This document shows, in pieces, positions 16,118-22,020 of a stretch of 22,020 nt of DNA (its first letter is position 1; the number at the start of each line of letters is the position of its first letter). This DNA is from SURF-55 sp040755195 (GTDB lineage Bacteria > Bacillota > Desulfotomaculia > Desulfotomaculales > Ammonificaceae): positions 1 to 22,020 of the forward strand of contig JBFMBL010000042.1 in assembly GCA_040755195.1 (NCBI GenBank), in the 5' to 3' direction. Under the pieces are notes generated by a model that ran no database searches, was not told the origin of the DNA, and saw only the letters and a program-made list of their open reading frames with translations. The position numbers and the translations under genes were made by a program.

Positions 16118-16320
16118 GGGGGGGGGCCTGCTGCGGGTTTCTCCCCCAGGAGCATCCGGTCCTCCCATTCTTTTGCCTCCTCGAAGTTCTTAAAACGCCA
16201 AACGTCCCGCGGCACGGGAAACCCGCCGCCGTGAAGCGTCAGAGCAAACTCCACAAAAGCATCCCAGTATTCCGCGAAGGGCACGGGCTTTTCAGGATCT
16301 CTCCTACCGATAATTTTCAT
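16102..16320 (-). CDS. Small conserved-looking hypothetical protein (72 residues)
   Basis: The protein is rich in aromatic and charged residues: KIIGRRDPEKPVPFAEYWDA, EFALTLHGGGFPVPRDVWRF, and FEEAKEWEDRMLLGE. It has no membrane segment or signal peptide. It resembles small proteins I associate with genes next to minimal nucleotidyltransferases, consistent with the relic directly downstream. The last residues (PPPLKRI) come from a run of nine C on this strand. One more C would fuse the ORF to the relic frame, so the C-terminus may be artefactual or mutated. The function is unknown. A good promoter lies upstream at 16343-16372. Confidence 0.5.
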   Translation of the reverse strand: MKIIGRRDPEKPVPFAEYWDAFVEFALTLHGGGFPVPRDVWRFKNFEEAKEWEDRMLLGEKPAAGPPPLKRI

Positions 16321-16342
16321 TATACTTGCCTACCCTCTTCAG

Positions 16343-16372
16343 ATTATAGTATACAGTGGAGTCCGTGGTTAA
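16343..16372 (-). promoter_or_regulatory. Candidate promoter for the 72-residue ORF
   Basis: On the minus strand TTAACC (16367-16372) is followed after 18 bases by a perfect TATAAT (16343-16348), 22 bases before the ATG. Confidence 0.5.
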
Positions 16373-16509
16373 CAAGTCCCGTCCGGTCTAATGATAACCA
16401 GCAATTTGTAATATTGTTATGCGGTTTTTCTTATTCACCCGGCTGCAGAAGGGGACGCTTCGTCCGTTGATCGTAGATCCAGAACCGTTACCGTTGCTGC
16501 TACCACTAA

Positions 16510-16674
16510 ACGCAGGTCTCCATACCCTGGCCCGGCGGTTTCTACGTGCGCGGCGACGAGGCAATGCTCTTTTACACGGCTTTGCCGCTGTTGCCGGTGG
16601 TAGCTGCTCTCGGGCTGAGTATTCTTTTATTTGTAGCCGCCGGCTGGCTGTTAGAACACCGCCTTGAAGTATGA
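16510..16674 (+). pseudogene. C-terminal fragment of a membrane protein
   Basis: The frame reads IPWPGGFYVRGDEAMLFYTA, then a hydrophobic run (LPLLPVVAALGLSILLFVAA), and ends GWLLEHRLEV before TGA. This resembles the last transmembrane helix and short charged tail of a permease such as an ABC-2 type protein. An in-frame stop at 16507 cuts it off. The preceding ~90 bases are open in another frame (starting MRFFLFTRLQKGTLRPL from 16419), so a frameshifted or chimeric remnant is likely. The family is uncertain. Confidence 0.35.
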
Positions 16675-16708
16675 ACGCCGGTCAGATAAACAGAAGCGAG
16701 GTCAAATT

Positions 16709-17491
16709 ATGGAGCTCACCCGAAGCGAGAAGACCGAGGAACTTGTGGACTTCCTCAAACGGGACTACGCCAACAACCTCTATTTTTTCAACTACCTCGA
16801 CGAAATCTCCCGGCCGGGTGCGGACGCCGCCGTACTGGTCGCGAGAAGAAACGATGCCGTCTGCTTAGCGATTTTGATCTCCCCTACCCATTGCTGCCTT
16901 TCAGCCGCAGACAGCCGGTTTATAGAGGCGGTCGCCGACCAGATACCCCGGGTGGAAAGCGTTCACATACTGGGAAGAAGCGATTACATGCTCAAGCTGC
17001 TCGACGTAATCCGCGGACCCGCACGCAAGCAGAAGTTTTACTCGTTCTGCAAGCTCAACCCGGAACGGCTTCCCCGTCCCAAGAACTTTCGCAGTGTAAA
17101 GGCGTCAAACGCGGACCGACCCACCCTGATTCGCCTCTATGAGAAGAGCGATATTTTCGTAAATTACGAAACAAGGCTCCCCGCCATTCTGAACTCCGGC
17201 ACCGTTTATCTCGTTAAAGAAGACAATAACACCGTCTCCTGCACCGTGACGACGACGGAAACCCCCGAGATGGCGATGATCGGCGGCATCTTCACGGACG
17301 AAGCATACAGAAACAGGGGGGTTGCCCGGGACTGCACGCTGAACCTGTGCCGGGATTTGGTTGCAAAAGGGAAGGGAATCTATCTCTTTTACGAGGCCGA
17401 CAATCCGTTACTGGCTCGGATGTACAGGAGTATAGGGTTCGAAGAAACGGGCAGTTGGGTGGTTGCCACGGTAAACCGGGTGTATGATTAA
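16709..17491 (+). CDS. GNAT-family N-acetyltransferase
   Basis: The protein has 260 residues. The C-terminal ~110 form a GNAT domain: IGGIFTDEAYRNRGVARDCT carries the acetyl-CoA-binding RxxGxA motif, and ADNPLLARMYRSIGFEETG is the usual last strand-helix. The N-terminal half (YANNLYFFNYLDEI, VHILGRSDYML) looks like the extra domain of two-domain GNATs. The substrate is unknown. The start is ATG 16709, with GAGGT 7 bases upstream; an in-frame ATG 15 codons earlier overlaps the relic upstream and has no ribosome site. It lies between decayed sequences; a ribosome site and an amidohydrolase relic follow 20 bases after its stop. Confidence 0.85.
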   Translation: MELTRSEKTEELVDFLKRDYANNLYFFNYLDEISRPGADAAVLVARRNDAVCLAILISPTHCCLSAADSRFIEAVADQIPRVESVHILGRSDYMLKLLDVIRGPARKQKFYSFCKLNPERLPRPKNFRSVKASNADRPTLIRLYEKSDIFVNYETRLPAILNSGTVYLVKEDNNTVSCTVTTTETPEMAMIGGIFTDEAYRNRGVARDCTLNLCRDLVAKGKGIYLFYEADNPLLARMYRSIGFEETGSWVVATVNRVYD

Positions 17492-17510
17492 CAAACCGGC
17501 CAATACCATT

Positions 17511-17598
17511 AGGAGGCGAACTTATCATCATTGACGCGTACGTCCACCTTTTTCCCGACAGAGAAATCGGCAGACAGCCTACTGGGGAAGATTCGTGA
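17511..17598 (+). pseudogene. N-terminal relic of a third amidohydrolase
   Basis: An AGGAGG ribosome site (17511-17516) is followed 7 bases later by ATC, not a start codon. The frame then reads IDAYVHLFPDREIGRQ and stops at TGA 17596. IDAYVHLFPD matches the metal-binding start of the amidohydrolases at 13044 and 20814 (DFHVHFFPE), but the first histidine is Tyr. The start codon is apparently mutated and the rest of the gene is gone. It follows the GNAT gene by 20 bases, so it was probably once co-transcribed with it. Confidence 0.55.
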
Positions 17599-17599
17599 G

Positions 17600-17789
17600 C
17601 CTTACCATCCCTACCCTGAAAATAGGTCCGACGTCCGAGGTCCGACGTCAGGAACAGGGAACACGAGGAAAGTGCAAATCTCGAATCTAATGACCCTGTA
17701 ACGTCGAAGCTATTTTCATCATCTGATGGTGCCGCTTGCGGCATGGGCAACTACTAGGGAACGAGCTACCATAAGCGCAAAACTCCGAC
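17600..17789. other. Gene-poor spacer with a short tandem repeat
   Basis: No gene is supported here. The only structure noticed is a pair of 12-bp direct repeats AGGTCCGACGTC at 17624-17635 and 17638-17649, each containing the palindrome GACGTC. Confidence 0.5.
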
Positions 17790-17910
17790 TTAGTCCAGGT
17801 TCTCCATTTGCCGGAAGATGGCGGAATCAATAGTGTTGGCGGTGTCCTCCCCGGCGGCGGGCCCCGGTCGGTCCCAGGCCAGCAGGGAGGGCCGCCGCTT
17901 TACGGCTCAT
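17790..17910 (-). pseudogene. Possible frameshifted small ORF overlapping the end of the response regulator
   Basis: ATG 17910, preceded by AAAGGGTG, lies inside the end of the REC gene and starts MSRKAAALPA. In another frame the same strand then reads WDRPGPAAGEDTANTIDSAI and FRQMENLD before TAA at 17790. The composition of this second part looks coding, so a single frameshift may separate two halves of a short gene. IDSAIFRQMENLD vaguely resembles the start of an Hpt domain, but the evidence is weak. Confidence 0.25.
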
Positions 17911-18805
17911 CACCCTTTCCCGGCTCTGCTTCCCCGCGGTCTTCACCCTGCACCGCCTCACCAGGCGGTCGCTTCGGCTGTCCCAGATGCTCCGGGGCAG
18001 TGGCTTCGGGTGCGGTCCTGCCAGAACCGGCTGCCAGCTGGAGCTTTTGCTCTTGTATAAGTTCCCGGGCTCTACGGAGCAACTCTTCTTCGCCAGAACC
18101 ATCTTCCGGGTAAGCCGCCCGGCCAAAACACCATCCGCCATCCTGGATCCACTCCCCGAACTTCTTGGCCACCGTCTCTGAACCCGCCGCGTCTGTCAAC
18201 GGGAGTACCAGAGCGACCAGGTCATTGCTGAGAACAACCACTTCGTCTATCTCCCGCAGCCTCCTGCGCAAGCGCCTGCCTATTTCGGCCATGTCTCGCC
18301 CGCCCGCCTTTCTATGGGCGAGAATCAGGGTAAACTTGGCGCCCCCTCTCCTGGCACGGTTGATTTCTTTGCGGAGAAGTTTTTTCAGGGTTTCGGATGG
18401 GGAGTCTTTTTCGCCAGGGCCAATCAGCCTGTCAACCCGCTGAAGGAGCTGTTCGGAGGTGAAAGGCTTGCAGAGGTACTCCACGGCCCCTGATTTTACG
18501 GCCTCCTCAACTGTAGACGCTTTCGCGTCGGCCGTCAGGACCATCACGGGTATGTAACGGTAGCCCGGCATTTCCTTTATTTTCCGGATCGCGGTTAAAC
18601 CGTCAATGCCGGGCAGGTGAATATCGACGATGAGAAGGTCGAACGGGTCGAGGCTTCCTTTTGCCTTGACAAGGGCTTCTTCTCCACTAGTCGCCTCCGC
18701 TACCTCATAGCCCTCAGCCTCTAATAGCCTTCTCACAGAAAACCTGATGACAGAAAAATCTTCCACTAAAAGGATAGCCTTCTTTCCGTACTTCAAAGAA
18801 ACCAC
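17900..18805 (-). CDS. Response regulator: REC + degenerate GGDEF-like domain
   Basis: The protein has 301 residues. REC spans about 8-130: LLVEDFSVIR, phosphoacceptor Asp in LLIVDIHLPGIDG, VMVLTADA, and the lysine in LCKPFTSEQL. Residues ~140-255 look like a GGDEF-type cyclase fold (LKKLLRKEINRARRGGAKFT, VVLSNDLVALVLPLTDA, ELLRRARELIQEQK). The GGDEF signature itself is replaced, so cyclase activity is unlikely. The last ~45 residues are a low-complexity Pro/Glu/Gly tail. The start is GTG 18805, with GGAG 6 bases before it. It is a single gene without an adjacent kinase. A small overlapping ORF may follow. Confidence 0.8.
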   Translation of the reverse strand: MVSLKYGKKAILLVEDFSVIRFSVRRLLEAEGYEVAEATSGEEALVKAKGSLDPFDLLIVDIHLPGIDGLTAIRKIKEMPGYRYIPVMVLTADAKASTVEEAVKSGAVEYLCKPFTSEQLLQRVDRLIGPGEKDSPSETLKKLLRKEINRARRGGAKFTLILAHRKAGGRDMAEIGRRLRRRLREIDEVVVLSNDLVALVLPLTDAAGSETVAKKFGEWIQDGGWCFGRAAYPEDGSGEEELLRRARELIQEQKLQLAAGSGRTAPEATAPEHLGQPKRPPGEAVQGEDRGEAEPGKGDEP

Positions 18806-18841
18806 CCTTCACTCCACAAATTGAAAACAACCACTACCTTT

Positions 18842-18860
18842 GGGCACTTCCCAAGTGCCC
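18842..18860. repeat. Dispersed 19-nt hairpin, copy 2
   Basis: GGGCACTT / AAGTGCCC is a perfect 8-bp stem around CCC. The copy at 2748-2766 differs by one base. It lies just upstream of the response regulator gene at 17900-18805. Confidence 0.6.
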
Positions 18861-18954
18861 CGGCAAGCGCGCCCGCAGCTCCGGCGGCAGCCCCTCCCAG
18901 TCGGCTTGCGCAATAATACTTTTATCTTAAATCAAAGACCAGTACAGAGCATTT

Positions 18955-18966
18955 CCAGCACTAAAC
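18955..18966. repeat. Diverged copy of the 12-bp transposon-like end
   Basis: CCAGCACTAAAC differs by one base from the repeat end at 13915-13926. The following bases (AAAATC) also resemble the inner flank of the right end of that element. It lies just beyond the stop of the truncated PIN gene. Confidence 0.45.
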
Positions 18967-18973
18967 AAAATCT

Positions 18974-19222
18974 TTACCAGCTTTCAATCACTAACTGCTG
19001 AAAAGGGTAGTGAGACAGGTTTCTGGTAACCAGGGCCAGGTTCCTGGATATGGCTAAAGCAGCATTGGTTACATCCGAAATGGCTGGAGTATGCCCCTTG
19101 GAAAGCCATTCCTGCCTCAACCTGCCAGCCAAAACCGCTTCTTCGAAGGTAGGAGCCAGAAAAAAGTAGAGTTCACGGAGCATTTTCCCCACCGTATCCT
19201 GGATGGGATGTTGAATCCCGGA
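18974..19222 (-). pseudogene. 5'-truncated PIN-domain (VapC-type) toxin gene
   Basis: The last ~80 residues match the C-terminal half of VapC-like PIN ribonucleases: FEEAVLAGRLRQEWLSKG, then SDVTNAALAISRNLALVTRN, and HYPFQQLVIESW at the end. The aspartate in SDVTNAA corresponds to the usual D-x-x-IAA acid. The N-terminal ~45 residues, including the first catalytic aspartate (LLDTN-type), are absent. Upstream the frame runs into the IS4-type transposase remnant, and no antitoxin gene is present. An open frame continues to a TTG at 19243, but those codons come from transposase sequence. The remnant is very probably inactive. Confidence 0.65.
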
Positions 19223-19223
19223 C

Positions 19224-20502
19224 GTGAGCAACAGCCTGAACAATGAAGAACTGAGTAAAGCGATTAACCTGCTTTCAATCAGCTATTCACAGCTTTCGCG
19301 CCGCTTAAGAGAGTTGCTGCCCGACATTGCTCAAGCATGCTTCAAAGCTGCGAAGTTGCAGGCATCTATGGAAATGGGTTTCGATGTCATTGGGCGGAAA
19401 CTGGGACGCCTTAGCCTGATCGACTCTTCTACCATCAGCCTGTGTGTAAGTAAATATCGCTGGGCAGACTTCCGTAAAACTAAAGCCGGGGTGAAGCTTC
19501 ATCTGCGCCTCAGGTTTTATGAAAGCGGGGTCTTGCCGGACGAAGTTGTGGTTACACCGGCAAAATCGCCGATAAAACCCAGATGGACGCCCTGCTTATA
19601 GAAGAGTCAGATGCCGTAAACGTGTTCGATCGGGCGTATTTAGACTACAGGAAGTTTGACAGCTACTGCGAAAACGGCACCCTGTTTGTTACACGTTCAA
19701 AAGGCAATGCGATCATCGAAATACTCCAAGAACTCCCGGTTGATCCGAATAGTCCGATTGAACAAGATTGCATCGTATACTTGGGCAATAAATACACCTA
19801 CAAGATGAAACACCCTCTTCGGATGATTGTAACCAAGGACACTGAGGGTAATCCGGTAGTAATTTTCACAAACAACTTTAGGCTATCTGTAGGACAAATA
19901 GGCGACATCTATCGCTACCGGTGGCAAATCGAAATCTTCTTCAAACGGCTTAAGCAGCATTTATTTTACAAACGCCGGGTTTAAAACCTTCGCCTTTAGG
20001 CGAACAGCTTTAGCGTCAATTTGCTTAGAACTTCCCCCGTTTAAAAACGGGGGTATTCTCCAAAAGGTAGTCTCTTTCAATCACCCCCGCTTAAAAGCGG
20101 GGGCTTGCCGCTGAAGTTTGCTTTAGGCGACTTTCAGTCGCAACGTAACCCACCAGCTTTTAGCTGGTGGTCGTTAAGTTGTAAAACACTTCTACGGTTT
20201 AAGCCAGCAGGCGGTGGAAAATCAGCTATGCATAGCCCTCACTACTTATTGTTTGTTGCTGCTCTTAAAGTTGAAAACCGACTTTAATGGGTCGTTACTG
20301 ACAATTAAAAGGCTCCTGGTCACCTGCCCCTATACGACCGTTCGATTCTTTCGTCAGAAAGCTTTTCCGTCCTCCTGGGCGTCGTTCCAAAGGTCGGCGA
20401 AAGATTGACTATCAAGCAATTTACCGGCAAACTGTTCAACAAGTAATGGCAGGTGAAACGGAACTTTTTACTGATTTGACTTATGATCCAGTGATTCTTT
20501 AA
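19224..20502 (+). pseudogene. Decayed IS4-family transposase (5'-truncated, two frameshifts, one insertion)
   Basis: Pieces in different frames assemble into one DDE transposase. SISYSQLSRRLREL and LSLIDSSTISLCVSKYRWAD (first Asp) come first. After a one-base loss near 19565 come NVFDRAYLDYRKFD (second Asp) and GDIYRYRWQIEIFFKRLKQH with the IS4 Y-R-E-K signature. A ~214-bp insertion follows (19964-20177). Then come VVKHFYGLSQQAVENQL, LLTIKRLLVTCPY and, after another frameshift near 20360, RRKIDYQAIY and LFTDLTYDPVIL with TAA at 20500. Roughly the first 75 residues of the family are missing; the junction with the PIN gene is near 19221. This copy cannot move by itself. Confidence 0.88.
19964..20177. 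mobile_element. Nested non-autonomous hairpin-rich element (IS200/IS605-derived, PATE-like)
   Basis: About 214 bp interrupt the transposase exactly between the codons for KRLKQHL and VVKHFYG. The insert has no ORF but five hairpins: TTCGCC/GGCGAA (19989-20004), CCCCCGTTT/AAACGGGGG (20034-20053), CCCCCGCTT/AAGCGGGGG (20084-20103), GCGACT/AGTCGC (20127-20141) and CCACCAGCT/AGCTGGTGG (20150-20170). Subterminal hairpins without terminal inverted repeats or target duplication are typical of IS200/IS605 ends. The exact borders are uncertain by a few bases. Confidence 0.7.
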
Positions 20503-20813
20503 CAAATCGCCGTTGTATTGTGGATTAGGGCTACCTTTAACCGGTTACGTAATTTTCACATGTGGGCCGGAAACCATTTGGGTGTATACACCATTTATGT
20601 ATTATGGAACCATTGAATATTTAGCCCACTTTACGCTTTAATTCTGAAAATATTTTTTATGCAACGCTACTATTAGTTAAGTATAACAAAAACAGGGGAG
20701 CCTTACAATAGCCGGGCCGGCAGAAAGTGGTTGTGTAACAATCCCTGCTTTTATCACAGTATGTGTTGTGTTAATGTTGACACCATTTTGGTTAAAGATG
20801 AATTACGGGAAAA
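20503..20813. other. Intergenic region between IS remnant and amidohydrolase B
   Basis: AT-rich sequence with no supported gene. It should include what remains of the right end of the IS4-type element. A 50-codon open frame on the plus strand (20708-20860) has no start codon and was rejected. Confidence 0.5.
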
Positions 20814-21617
20814 TTACACTCCCATTTTGGCCAGTAGGCGCGCGGCGTTGCGATAAATAATGGCCTCGAGTTCGTCCGTGCCGAACCCTAATTTGCTCAA
20901 GCGGGCGACCTCCCACCCCGGCTCGCGGAACGGGTAGTCACTGCCCATCAGTATTTTATGTATCCCGTGGTCCCTGGCCATTCGCACAAATTCACCGTCC
21001 GGTAAAAAATCGAGTGTGCTGGAGGTATCGAAAAAGACCTCTTTACCCACTAAAACATCCATCGCCCGGTGCCACATCCGGTACCCTCCCATATGCGCGG
21101 CGATGACAGTCAGTCCGGGGAACAGCTCCAACACCCGCGAAAGCTGCTCGGGAGTGGCATAATTGACCTTATGCGGTACTTCATCGTCACCCACGTGGGT
21201 GAGGAGAACAAAGTCCGGAACTAAGCGCTCATAAAGGGAAAGGACCCGGTCTTCGCCGAGGTTAAAAAACTGGAAGTCGGGATGGAGCTTTATTCCCTTA
21301 ATACCCGCGGCTTTCAGCCGATCAAGTTCCGCTTCAATCTCCGCATCCGCCGCATACGGATGCAGTGTTCCGAAAGGAATAAACCCATTCCCCCTGTTGC
21401 CAATTGCCCAGTCATTGGCTGCTATTACCTGGTCCGGTCTGGTAGCCGCCGTACTGAAGACCGCCGCCTGCACGTTGGCCCGACGCGCCAGTCCAAGATA
21501 CTCCTCCTTGAGTCCCCGGTAGTTTACCGGGATGCCGTAATGCGCTGCCAGGAACGCCACAACCTTACCGGCAATACTCTCAGGAAAAAAATGCACGTGG
21601 AAGTCTATCGGCTTCAT
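20814..21617 (-). CDS. Amidohydrolase family 2, paralogue B
   Basis: The protein has 267 residues, exactly the length of the protein at 13044-13847 and by eye around three-quarters identical. It keeps all the visible metal-site motifs: DFHVHFFPE, KLHPDFQFF, LTHVGDDE, VIAAHMGGY and LMGSDYPF. It is thus a TIM-barrel metal-dependent hydrolase or decarboxylase of unknown substrate. The start is ATG 21617, where similarity to paralogue A begins; a longer frame to 21683 overlaps the promoter. The gene has its own promoter with the same hexamers and spacing as paralogue A and lies in opposite orientation, so it arose by duplication of a gene with its promoter or by repeated acquisition. Confidence 0.9.
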   Translation of the reverse strand: MKPIDFHVHFFPESIAGKVVAFLAAHYGIPVNYRGLKEEYLGLARRANVQAAVFSTAATRPDQVIAANDWAIGNRGNGFIPFGTLHPYAADAEIEAELDRLKAAGIKGIKLHPDFQFFNLGEDRVLSLYERLVPDFVLLTHVGDDEVPHKVNYATPEQLSRVLELFPGLTVIAAHMGGYRMWHRAMDVLVGKEVFFDTSSTLDFLPDGEFVRMARDHGIHKILMGSDYPFREPGWEVARLSKLGFGTDELEAIIYRNAARLLAKMGV

Positions 21618-21654
21618 AATTTTACCCCAATTGGATTCAACTTCACTTCTTGTT

Positions 21655-21683
21655 ATCTTACTTACACAGACCAGTGAGGTCAA
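21655..21683 (-). promoter_or_regulatory. Promoter of amidohydrolase paralogue B
   Basis: On the minus strand TTGACC (21678-21683), 17 bases, then TAAGAT (21655-21660), 37 bases before the ATG. Hexamers and spacer length are identical to those of paralogue A, and the sequence AAGTAAGATA around the -10 is also shared. Confidence 0.7.
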
Positions 21684-21718
21684 CTACCTTCAAGGTTTAC
21701 TATGAACGGTGCCGCAAT

Positions 21719-21742
21719 AAAAAAACGGCTCTCTCAGGAGCC
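21719..21742 (-). terminator. Strong intrinsic terminator
   Basis: On the minus strand CGGCTC / GAGCCG with a 6-nt loop is followed by six T. It ends the transcript of the intron-interrupted gene and insulates the amidohydrolase B promoter. The stop codon of the upstream short frame (21733-21735) lies within the loop. Confidence 0.85.
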
Positions 21743-21879
21743 GCCGTTCAACACAACTAATGAATTATCTAACCAAATATTGTCGGTGGGGTGTACTTGT
21801 GAGTCCCTTCTATAACCTCGATCCCCGCCTTTTCCTTGACCGCTTTTACGATGTCGTCCTTTCTGGGACAAAAGTTCAT
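21733..21879 (-). pseudogene. 3' exon fragment of an intron-interrupted gene (possible CGGC metal-binding protein)
   Basis: From ATG 21879 the frame reads NFCPRKDDIVKAVKEKAGIE, then VIEGTHKYTPPT, and ends at TGA 21733 in the terminator loop: 48 residues. CPRKDDIVKAV...GIEVIEGTH resembles the C-terminal end of CGGC-type predicted metal-binding proteins. There is no ribosome site before this ATG. The sequence just upstream is the end of a group II intron, so this is more likely the last exon of a split gene than a gene of its own. An in-frame TGA between the splice site and the ATG suggests that the host gene is already decayed. The family call is tentative. Confidence 0.4.
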
Positions 21880-21894
21880 AAGAACATGTCACTG

Positions 21895-22020
21895 GTCGAG
21901 TAGGTTATGCCCTCGCGGGCATAACCCCTCTCAGAACCGTGCTTGCGCTATTTACGCACACGGCTCTTCATAACAGCATTCACTTTAAATAACCAAGCAG
22001 TTCCGGTTTTATGTCATAGA
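21895..22020 (-). mobile_element. Group II intron, 3' end (domains V and VI), continuing off the window
   Basis: On the minus strand the segment 21966-21934 has the domain V pattern: GAGCCGTG pairs with CACGGTTC, then a 2-nt bulge (AG), an upper stem TGCG/CGCA and an AGC triad near the 5' side. It is followed directly by a domain VI hairpin (21932-21898), with stem GGTTATGCCC/GGGCATAACC and an unpaired A in CCTACTC as the expected branch point. The intron would end CUCGAC at 21895. The maturase/reverse transcriptase frame lies beyond the window edge; only the distal arm of domain IV is seen in 21967-22020. Confidence 0.82.

Noticed and set aside
16419..16667. 82-codon plus-strand ORF
   Set aside because: Its second half overlaps another frame with clear membrane-protein character (ending GWLLEHRLEV); it is better explained as part of a frameshifted remnant.
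20034..20103. Two similar palindromes that could be taken for CRISPR repeats
   Set aside because: There are only two, they differ in sequence, there are no further units or cas genes, and they fit the hairpins of an IS200/IS605-type element.
20708..20860. 50-codon frame on the plus strand after a GGGGAG sequence, with a hydrophobic stretch
   Set aside because: It lacks ATG/GTG/TTG at a suitable distance and runs into the end of the amidohydrolase gene on the other strand.

Overview
The window looks like a piece of chromosome from an anaerobic, spore-former-type Firmicute (Clostridia, Peptococcaceae/Moorella-like). This is inferred from strong AGGAGG-type ribosome sites with GTG/TTG starts, a SAM-I riboswitch, the DUF39 + NIL/ferredoxin + UPF0280 homocysteine route typical of anaerobes, MoxR/VWA-type genes, and IS4 and group II intron debris. 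No rRNA, tRNA or CRISPR array was seen.

Layout. (1) 1-2666, minus strand: an operon-like run of a HEAT-like (leucine-rich-repeat-variant) protein, a MoxR AAA+ ATPase and, overlapping by GTGA, the start of a DUF2201/VWA-like protein cut by the window edge. A DUF2889 protein (2837-3694) is divergent from it. (2) 3725-6387, plus strand: promoter, SAM-I riboswitch and candidate terminator, then three genes that together convert aspartate semialdehyde to homocysteine by reductive sulfur transfer. (3) 6384-11769, minus strand: a translationally coupled signalling operon of a membrane CHASE4-HAMP-PAS-histidine kinase, a REC-HDOD regulator and a REC plus degenerate HD-GYP regulator. It converges on the homocysteine operon with a 4-bp overlap of stop codons. 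(4) 12.0-12.8 kb: two small membrane-protein genes facing each other across a bidirectional terminator. (5) 13.0-15.9 kb: a metal-dependent amidohydrolase, a stand-alone AICAR transformylase and a DUF3467 protein. (6) 16.0-18.8 kb: decayed sequence (nucleotidyltransferase relic, membrane-protein tail, amidohydrolase relic) around a GNAT acetyltransferase and a REC + degenerate GGDEF-like regulator. (7) 18.8-20.5 kb: a mobile-element scar with a 5'-truncated PIN toxin gene, a decayed IS4-type transposase and, inside that, a ~214-bp hairpin-rich element of IS200/IS605-derived type. (8) 20.8-22.0 kb: a close paralogue of the first amidohydrolase under a promoter with the same hexamers, then a terminator, the last exon of an interrupted gene and the 3' end (domains V and VI) of a group II intron running off the window.

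The most coherent functional unit is the SAM-controlled homocysteine operon. The most unusual structures are the nested mobile elements, the two paralogous amidohydrolases with matching promoters plus a third relic, the group II intron tail, and the phosphosignalling operon in which the HD-GYP output domain has lost its metal ligands. All family assignments come from reading motifs by eye; no database search was possible.
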